Source: Pseudomonas frederiksbergensis (GTDB lineage: Bacteria; Pseudomonadota; Gammaproteobacteria; Pseudomonadales; Pseudomonadaceae). From it: DNA of 64,000 nucleotides. The stretch spans positions 3,780,001 through 3,844,000 of the forward strand of contig NZ_CP017886.1 of assembly GCF_001874645.1 (NCBI RefSeq), written 5' to 3'. Under the pieces are notes generated by a model that was not told the DNA's origin, did no database searches, and was given only the letters and a program-made list of their open reading frames with translations. This document shows, one piece after another, positions 58,787-64,000 of the stretch. Every line of letters begins with the position of its first letter. The stretch's first letter is position 1. Both the position numbers and the translations under genes were made by a program.

Positions 58787-59824
58787 TCAAATAGTCAGTT
58801 CGACGGGCCAGGTGTCGGACAGTCGATAACCGCCCGGCCAAGGATCGCTTGGGTCGAGCAGATGCTGGTGGGTGCCGGTGATCCAGGCACGCCCGGACAG
58901 GCACGGGATAATGGCCGGACGTCCGGCGATTTCGCTGGTGCTGTCGATCCGGCAACGAAACTCGGAACCGATAATCGAGCGCCCGATGAACACTTCTCCG
59001 ACCGCCAGTTGGCCTTTGGCGTGCAGCACCGCCATGCGCGCCGAACAACCGGTGCCACAGGGCGAACGATCGATCTTGCCGGGGCGGATCACTACCGCGT
59101 TGGCGGCACTGGCCACGCCGTTGGCGCGGTCGAGCGGGGCGGCAATCTGGCAGAAGGAAATGTGCTTCCAGTCCGGGTTCAGCGGGTGCACGAAACCCAA
59201 CTGTTCATTGGCCGCTTGAGTGATCTTCAGACCACTGGCAACCAGATCCGCGGCTTCATCGGCAGTCAATGAGAACCCCAGACGCTGGGCATCGACGATC
59301 GCAAAGCTGTCGCCGCCATAGGCGGTATCGACCTGTAGCGAACCGAGGCCTTCGACTTCGATCCAGGCATCGAGCTTGTCGGCAAACGACACCACGTTCC
59401 GCACCTCGACCCGCTCGGCCTTACCGTTGCGACAGTGGGCGGTCACCTCGATCAAGCCGCCGGGGGCTTCAAGCACCAGCCGGGTCAGCGGCTCGGTCAT
59501 TGGTAAAATGCCACTGTCGAGCAGTACCGTGGCCACGCACAGCGAGTTGGAGCCTGACATCGGCGGTGTGTCCGCCGGCTCCATGATAATCCACGCCATG
59601 TCAGCGAGCGGGTTCCTGGACGGCACCAGCAGATTGACGTGGCGAAAGACTCCACCGCGCGGCTCGTTAAGCACGAAGTTGCGCAGGGTCTGGTCCTCGG
59701 CAATCCAGCGCGACTGCTCCCACAGGGTCGCGCCGGGTGGTGGCGCGACACCGCCGACGATAACGTCACCGACTTCACCTTCGGCGTGGCAACTCACCAC
59801 ATGAATGATCTTGCTTGAATGCAT
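58787..59824 (-). CDS. proline racemase-family enzyme, Ser/Cys type
   Basis: 345 residues, longer than the common 4-hydroxyproline 2-epimerases (about 310). The first catalytic position is serine (S90, [10 protein letters not shown]) instead of cysteine, and the second is cysteine (C256, [11 protein letters not shown]). Both halves of the fold are complete. Classical racemases/epimerases use Cys/Cys and trans-3-hydroxyproline dehydratases use Cys/Thr. The context (DapA-like enzyme, KGSADH, amino acid ABC transporter) favours a hydroxyproline epimerase. A caggagac ribosome-binding site precedes the ATG. Confidence 0.82.
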   Translation of the reverse strand: MHSSKIIHVVSCHAEGEVGDVIVGGVAPPPGATLWEQSRWIAEDQTLRNFVLNEPRGGVFRHVNLLVPSRNPLADMAWIIMEPADTPPMSGSNSLCVATVLLDSGILPMTEPLTRLVLEAPGGLIEVTAHCRNGKAERVEVRNVVSFADKLDAWIEVEGLGSLQVDTAYGGDSFAIVDAQRLGFSLTADEAADLVASGLKITQAANEQLGFVHPLNPDWKHISFCQIAAPLDRANGVASAANAVVIRPGKIDRSPCGTGCSARMAVLHAKGQLAVGEVFIGRSIIGSEFRCRIDSTSEIAGRPAIIPCLSGRAWITGTHQHLLDPSDPWPGGYRLSDTWPVELTI

Positions 59825-59851
59825 GACTGTCTCCTGAGGCCTGTCTGTGGG

Positions 59852-60574
59852 CTACAACACCGACTTCAGGAAGTCGGCGGTTTCCGCACGCTGCGGCTGG
59901 CCGATCACCTGGTCCGGTGAACCGATTTCATGGATCTTGCCGTCGCGAAAGAACGCCACCCGATCCGAAACATCCCGGGCGAAGCGGATTTCGTGGGTCA
60001 CCAGCACCATCGTCATGCCTTCCTCGGCGAGCAGGCGCATGGTGTCCAGCACTTCGCCTACCAACTGCGGGTCGAGGGCCGAGGTGGCTTCGTCGAACAG
60101 CATGTAGTCCGGCGACATGGCCAGCGCCCGGGCAATTGCCATGCGCTGTTGCTGACCGCCGGAAAGCTTGCTCGGAAACACCTTGAGCTTGTCGCCCAAG
60201 CCCACGTGCGTCAGTTGCCGCACGGCGATTTCTTCAGCTTCCTGACGGCTTTTGCCGAGCACCTTGCGCGGGGCGAGCATCACGTTCTCCATCACCGTGA
60301 GGTGCGGGAAGGCGTTCCATTGCTGGAAGACGATGCCGATTTTCTGCCGCAACTTGTTCAGGTCGGTGCCACTGGCATGCACAGGCGTGCCGTCGACGCG
60401 AATCTGCCCGCCCTGAATGGCTTCCAGGCCGTTGATACACATCAGCAAGGTCGATTTCCCCGAGCCCGAGCCACCGATGATCGACACCACTTCGCCTTTG
60501 TTCACCGTCAGGTCGACACCTTTGACGACTTCCAGGTTGCCGAAGGATTTACGAACGTTCTCGATCTCAATCAT
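59852..60574 (-). CDS. polar amino acid ABC transporter, ATPase
   Basis: 240 residues from the ATG after caggaaa. Walker A is GGSGSGKST, the signature is LSGGQQQRMAIARALAM and Walker B is YMLFDEATSALD. It is of the HisP/GlnQ type. It overlaps the upstream permease gene by 8 nt. Confidence 0.94.
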   Translation of the reverse strand: MIEIENVRKSFGNLEVVKGVDLTVNKGEVVSIIGGSGSGKSTLLMCINGLEAIQGGQIRVDGTPVHASGTDLNKLRQKIGIVFQQWNAFPHLTVMENVMLAPRKVLGKSRQEAEEIAVRQLTHVGLGDKLKVFPSKLSGGQQQRMAIARALAMSPDYMLFDEATSALDPQLVGEVLDTMRLLAEEGMTMVLVTHEIRFARDVSDRVAFFRDGKIHEIGSPDQVIGQPQRAETADFLKSVL

Positions 60575-61217
60575 TTTCCTGCCACCTCTGTTCGAGCCGC
60601 GCACCCAGACGAGCGATCACCAGGCTCATGACGTAGTAGATAAGGCCGGCCAGGGCCAGGACGAACAACGGTTCCTGGAGCCGGGTGACGATGGTTTGCG
60701 AGGCACGCAGCAATTCGACGATGCCGATCCAGAGCACCAGCGAGGTGTCTTTCATGACGGCCAGCGTCAGGTTGATCCAGCCCGGAAACGCCACCCGCGT
60801 GGCCATCGGCAGGACAATGTGCAGCAAGTCCTGGCGGTGACTCAGGCCCAGCGAACGGGCGGCCCGCCGCGTGCTCAACGGCACCGACAGCACGCCGCCG
60901 CGGACGATTTCTGCGCAGTAAGCGGTGGAGTAGGCGCCAAGGATCACGCAGGCCACGGTGAACGCGCTCCAGTTCAGGCCGACGATCGACTTGAACGAGT
61001 TGAGCAGCACAAATTGAATCAGCAACGGCACACTGCGAAACACATCCAGCACCCAGGCCAGCGGCAGACTCAAACGCGGCAGCAAGGCCCGAAACAGGCC
61101 ACACGCGACACCCAGCAACGTGCCGATCAACATGGCCCAGAACGTCAGTAGCAGCGTGGTACCGGCACCTTGCAGCAGGTAGAGGAAGTCGCCCGAGGTA
61201 AAACTTGAGGTGTACAT
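60567..61217 (-). CDS. polar amino acid ABC transporter, permease 2
   Basis: A 216-residue His/Glu/Gln/Arg-type permease with about five hydrophobic segments. The EAA-loop region is GVLSVPLSTRRAARSLGLSHRQDLLHIVLPMATRVAFPGWINL. It pairs with the preceding permease to form a heterodimeric channel. Confidence 0.93.
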   Translation of the reverse strand: MYTSSFTSGDFLYLLQGAGTTLLLTFWAMLIGTLLGVACGLFRALLPRLSLPLAWVLDVFRSVPLLIQFVLLNSFKSIVGLNWSAFTVACVILGAYSTAYCAEIVRGGVLSVPLSTRRAARSLGLSHRQDLLHIVLPMATRVAFPGWINLTLAVMKDTSLVLWIGIVELLRASQTIVTRLQEPLFVLALAGLIYYVMSLVIARLGARLEQRWQEND

Positions 61218-61226
61218 GCAGGCCTC

Positions 61227-61892
61227 CTAGTACCGGAACAAACGCCAGGCCAGCAGGCGGGCGATCAACACCACCAGCTTGGCCAGGACGAAGTAGAGAA
61301 CGGCGGCGATGGCGAAGAACTCGAAGGTGCGAAAGGTCTTCACGTTCAGCGCCTGGGTCACGCCGGTAAGGTCGCTGGTCAGCCCGACCACCACGCCCAG
61401 CGACGTCATCAGTAAGGCCCAGACCATTTGATTGGTCAGCGGGTAAAACACCACGCGCAACAATTGCGGCAGGACCACCAGCCGATAAGCCTTCGGCGCG
61501 CTCATGCCCAGCGAGCGGGCCGCGCGCAATTGGGTGTCAGGCACGGCGTTGAGGCCGCCGCGAAAGGTCTCCGCCAGGTAGCCGGCGTTGTTGAAGGTGA
61601 TGCCGATCAGCAATGCCAGCCATGAGCCCATGTGAATGCCAAAGGCGCCGAGGCCGAAGTACAGGATGTACACCTGAAACAGCGCCGGCGTGTTGCGTGC
61701 AATCGACACCCAGCTGGCGGCAATCGCCCGGAACAGGCGCTTGTCGGACTGTTGGCCGAGGGCCAGGAACATTGCGATCAGAGTGCCGGCCAGCATCGAC
61801 AGCACCGCGATTTCCAGAGTGATCCGCGCGCCGTCGAGCATGTCCGGCAACGCCTGGAAGGCGGCGCGCCAATGGAAGGTGTAGTCGAACAT
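61227..61892 (-). CDS. polar amino acid ABC transporter, permease 1
   Basis: A 221-residue permease of the same family, from the ATG nine bases after aagga. The EAA-loop is GGLNAVPDTQLRAARSLGMSAPKAYRLVVLPQLLRVVFYPLTNQ. It lies 9 bp before the second permease, and a REP doublet separates it from the binding-protein gene. Confidence 0.93.
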   Translation of the reverse strand: MFDYTFHWRAAFQALPDMLDGARITLEIAVLSMLAGTLIAMFLALGQQSDKRLFRAIAASWVSIARNTPALFQVYILYFGLGAFGIHMGSWLALLIGITFNNAGYLAETFRGGLNAVPDTQLRAARSLGMSAPKAYRLVVLPQLLRVVFYPLTNQMVWALLMTSLGVVVGLTSDLTGVTQALNVKTFRTFEFFAIAAVLYFVLAKLVVLIARLLAWRLFRY

Positions 61893-61921
61893 CAAAGGAG
61901 TTCCTTGGTTTTAAGATCGCC

Positions 61922-61994
61922 AAGATCGCAGCCTGCGGCAGCTCCTACCGGGTGTACGCAAATTTGTAGGAGCTGCCGCAGGCTGCGATTTTTT
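61922..61994. repeat. REP doublet (REPIN), copy E, inside the ABC transporter operon
   Basis: Symmetric arms gatcgcagcctgcggcagct at 61924 and agctgccgcaggctgcgatt ending at 61990, separated by about 25 bp, form a near-perfect large hairpin between the binding-protein gene and permease 1. Confidence 0.82.
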
Positions 61995-61999
61995 GGGGG

Positions 62000-62818
62000 C
62001 TAGCGATACACGCCGCTGGCCGTCAGCTGTGGCGCCGTGCCGCCAACCCATTGCGCGAACAGCTCCTGATACCGCCCGGAGCGCACCTGATGGTTGACGA
62101 ACAGGTTGAGGTAGTTGATCAGGCCGAACTCATTACGCTTGGCGCCCAGAGACACGTAATCGATGTCATAGGGCGCGGTGCCGGCGACGCTGAGGTTTTT
62201 GTACTTGCCGGATTTGATCAGCGACGAGGCGACCGTCGAGGTCACGGTGGTCGCGTCGATCTGCCCCTGGCTCAGGGCAAGTACCGCGTCAGCCAGCGAC
62301 TGGTAGGCATGGAAAGCGCCCTTGGCGTTGGCCCATTTCTTCACATCGTTTTCCAGGGCGATGGCTTCAAACGTGCCGGCCGGGCCGCCCACCGAATGGC
62401 CCTTGAGGTCGTCGTAGGCCTTGATTCCGGCATCGCTGCGGGTCAACACCACCATCTGGAAGGCGAAGTAGGGAATGGTCATGCCCACGGTCTTGGCGCG
62501 TTCCAGCGTGTCGGAGGTGGAGGCAACGATGACGTCAGCGCGGCCGGAAACCAGTGCCGGAATTCGGTCCGGAAACGGGGTCTCAACAATCTCGGCTTTG
62601 ACCCCGAGGGTTTTTGCCAGGTCGTTGCAGTAGTCGACATCGAAGCCGGCCGGGGTGTTCTTTTCATCGCGAAAGCCCATCGGCGGAAAGTCCAGGGTGA
62701 CCGCGCAACGCAAGCTGCCGGACTCGATGATGTCGTCGAGTTTGTCGGCCTGGGCCTGGGCGATGAACGCGCTGCTCAGCAGGGCGGTAATGAAGACGGC
62801 GGATGCAGGATTTTTCAT
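62000..62818 (-). CDS. polar amino acid ABC transporter, substrate-binding protein
   Basis: 272 residues. The signal peptide ends AQAQA. The mature SBP_bac_3 fold starts IIESGSLRCAVTLDFPPMGFRDEKNTPAGFDVDYCNDLAKTLGVKAEIVE. DRIPALVSGRADVIVASTSDTLERAKTVGMTIPY carries the ligand-binding arginine-type region. In this context the ligand is probably a hydroxyproline or related imino acid. It is the first gene of the transporter operon. Confidence 0.92.
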   Translation of the reverse strand: MKNPASAVFITALLSSAFIAQAQADKLDDIIESGSLRCAVTLDFPPMGFRDEKNTPAGFDVDYCNDLAKTLGVKAEIVETPFPDRIPALVSGRADVIVASTSDTLERAKTVGMTIPYFAFQMVVLTRSDAGIKAYDDLKGHSVGGPAGTFEAIALENDVKKWANAKGAFHAYQSLADAVLALSQGQIDATTVTSTVASSLIKSGKYKNLSVAGTAPYDIDYVSLGAKRNEFGLINYLNLFVNHQVRSGRYQELFAQWVGGTAPQLTASGVYR

Positions 62819-62874
62819 AAGGGGCCTCGTTGTCGGATGGTGTCGAGCGTTGGGCAGTTCTTATCAAATGGGTA

Positions 62875-62892
62875 TTTAGAATTTCGTATACG
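62875..62892. promoter_or_regulatory. CGTATACG box, copy 2 (before the transporter operon)
   Basis: tttagaatttcgtatacg, with one mismatch to 58711-58728, lies 57 bp upstream of the binding-protein start. The palindrome extends to TCGTATACGA here. Confidence 0.6.
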
Positions 62893-63099
62893 ATATTTGA
62901 TATGCACTGGATGTGCCAAAAAACCGGAGTTCACACCCGGTTCAACACTCGATGGGCTACGAGGCCCGAAATAGAAGCCAGCAGCTTGCGGTGCAATATC
63001 CGGCCAAGGAAATACGACAGGAAGACGAACGCCTCGAAGGCGGGCGCCGTGTCACAAAAGGGAGCAAGGTTTGGCGGGGTACTCAGTAACGGGTAACAG

Positions 63100-63846
63100 T
63101 CAGCGATGGTTGTCACGGTACTGTGAAGGGGACACGCCGGTGAGCGCCTTGAACTGGCGGCTGAAGGCGCTGTGGTCGGTGTAACCGCAGCGCAGGGCGA
63201 TCTCGGTGATCGGCAGTTCGCCCGACAGCAGCTGCGTGGCCGCGCCCAGACGTGCCTTATGAATCATCTGCCGTGGTGTTAACTGGAAGATCCGTTTGCA
63301 CAGGCGCTCCAGTTGCGCCACGGAAAAACCGCTGAGGGCGGTCAGTTCGCTCAGCGCGACAGGCTGCGCGTAGTGTTCGCGGATGTGCCCGTCGACCGCT
63401 GCGAGCTTTTCATAGGCCGGATGACTGGACTGGGGCGCGAGCAGGTCGTAGGAAATCCCCGCCATGCCGATAATGCTGCCCTGTGCATCGTGCAGTGCCA
63501 GTTTGTGGGTCAGACACCAACCAGGTTCGCGGCCAGGGTAAAGGTGCAGTTCAAGCTGATCGCTCAACGGGCTGCCGTCACTCAGCACCCGCAGGTCTTG
63601 CTCGGTGTAATGCGGGCCGAAGCGCGAGGGAAACACCTGTTCAGCCGTTTTGCCGAGTAACGCATTGGCGTCTTTGGCACCACAGCGTTGGGCCAGGGTT
63701 TGATTGATCAGCACGTAGCGGGCGGCGGTGTCCTTGACGAAGAACACCACGCCGGGCATGGCATCGAGCAGCGGTGTGATCAGGTGCAAACTGCCCAACA
63801 GCTCGGGCAGGTCGCGAGGGCAGGGCAGTGACAGGGGGAACGTCAT
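63100..63846 (-). CDS. AraC-family regulator with N-terminal PAS domain
   Basis: 248 residues. PAS-like sensor at about 20-130 (LLDAMPGVVFFVKDTAARYVLINQTLAQRCG...GSIIGMAGISYDLL), then an AraC helix-turn-helix domain (VALSELTALSGFSVAQLERLCKRIFQLTPRQMIHKARLGAATQLL...EIALRCGYTDHSAFSRQFKALTGVSPSQYR). Hydroxyproline clusters of pseudomonads often use an AraC-type activator, so this is the likely activator of the island. It lies 28 bp after an upstream gene on the same strand. Confidence 0.88.
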   Translation of the reverse strand: MTFPLSLPCPRDLPELLGSLHLITPLLDAMPGVVFFVKDTAARYVLINQTLAQRCGAKDANALLGKTAEQVFPSRFGPHYTEQDLRVLSDGSPLSDQLELHLYPGREPGWCLTHKLALHDAQGSIIGMAGISYDLLAPQSSHPAYEKLAAVDGHIREHYAQPVALSELTALSGFSVAQLERLCKRIFQLTPRQMIHKARLGAATQLLSGELPITEIALRCGYTDHSAFSRQFKALTGVSPSQYRDNHR

Positions 63847-63874
63847 CCGGTGGCGACCCGCAGGTAAGAGAGCC

Positions 63875-64000
63875 TTACTCTACGGTGGCGGACGCGGGAT
63901 TGGGAAGCTCGGCAAGCTGCAACAGCGTGTCGATGCGCGTCGGGGAAAAGGGTGGACGTGGTGCCGCTAGCGGCCAGTCGAACAGGTAACGGGTCGCTGC
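63875..64000 (-). CDS. unidentified gene, 3' end only
   Basis: A 41-codon open frame in the minus strand runs from the window edge to a TAA at 63875-63877 (C-terminus AATRYLFDWPLAAPRPPFSP...NPASATVE). It is too short to identify. The position, 28 bp before the AraC gene, and high-GC codon use make it a real coding end. A D-hydroxyproline dehydrogenase would complete the pathway but cannot be claimed. Confidence 0.6.
   Translation of the reverse strand, partial: AATRYLFDWPLAAPRPPFSPTRIDTLLQLAELPNPASATVE

Noticed and set aside
62931..63116. 61-codon minus-strand frame after the AraC gene
   Set aside because: It starts inside the AraC gene, has no ribosome-binding site, and resembles chance coding.

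Overview
This window is chromosomal DNA from a Pseudomonas, most likely of the P. fluorescens group. The evidence is the housekeeping gene content and its order (prs, tRNA-Gln, ispE, lolB, TPR lipoprotein, hemA, prfA, prmC; uraA-upp-hpt), an MksBEF condensin, high-GC codon use with frequent GTG starts, and at least five copies of a Pseudomonas-type REP doublet. I see no prophage, transposon, integrase or CRISPR array. The window looks like core genome with a few accessory cassettes.

Layout. 1-3.6 kb: the end of an rRNA operon (tRNA-Ile, tRNA-Ala, 23S, 5S, terminator). 3.7-7.3 kb: a LetAB/PqiAB-type envelope lipid-transport operon in which the integral membrane partner is split into two genes and the MCE protein has six MCE repeats. 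7.3-12.3 kb: the mksF-mksE-mksB condensin operon (minus strand). 12.3-15.4 kb: holD (DNA polymerase III psi)-rimI, a small acidic protein, a beta carbonic anhydrase and a SET-domain protein. 15.5-20.1 kb: an unknown exported protein, a Tat lipoprotein acid phosphatase preceded by a good PHO-box candidate, and a short-chain fatty acid transporter. 20.3-33.1 kb: mixed accessory genes (two MFS transporters, RidA, two chemoreceptors, a cupin/AraC pair, GNAT, gamma-glutamylcyclotransferase-like protein facing a gamma-glutamyltransferase lipoprotein, an M14-like peptidase, tRNA-Met). 33.3-45.2 kb: core genes ychF, pth, rplY, prs, tRNA-Gln, ispE, lolB, a TPR lipoprotein, then hemA-prfA-prmC-moeB-murI, followed by pagL. 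45.9-52.9 kb: a probable light-response island (photolyase, LitR-like MerR regulator without the B12 motif, DUF523/DUF1722 protein, FAD oxidoreductase, TIGR01777 protein, ferrochelatase). 53.0-56.1 kb: nucleobase salvage (uraA, upp, hpt) and a WbuC-type cupin. 56.1-64.0 kb: a hydroxyproline-type catabolic island (alpha-ketoglutarate semialdehyde dehydrogenase, DapA-like deaminase, proline-racemase-family enzyme with a Ser/Cys catalytic pair, complete polar amino acid ABC transporter, PAS-AraC regulator), plus the 3' end of one more gene.

How the genes work together. In the last island the transporter would import a hydroxylated imino acid. The racemase-like enzyme would epimerise or dehydrate it, the DapA-like enzyme would deaminate and open the ring, and the dehydrogenase would deliver 2-oxoglutarate. 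An 18-bp near-identical palindrome-containing box sits in front of both the transporter and the catabolic genes, and a terminator-like hairpin sits directly on the dehydrogenase start codon. In the light island, TGTACA motifs recur in both promoter regions, one inside the spacer of a strong sigma-70-like promoter, as expected for a MerR-family regulator.

Gene starts were trimmed where a Shine-Dalgarno sequence, family length or overlap pointed to an internal ATG, GTG or TTG. All function calls come from reading motifs and gene order; no database search was possible.
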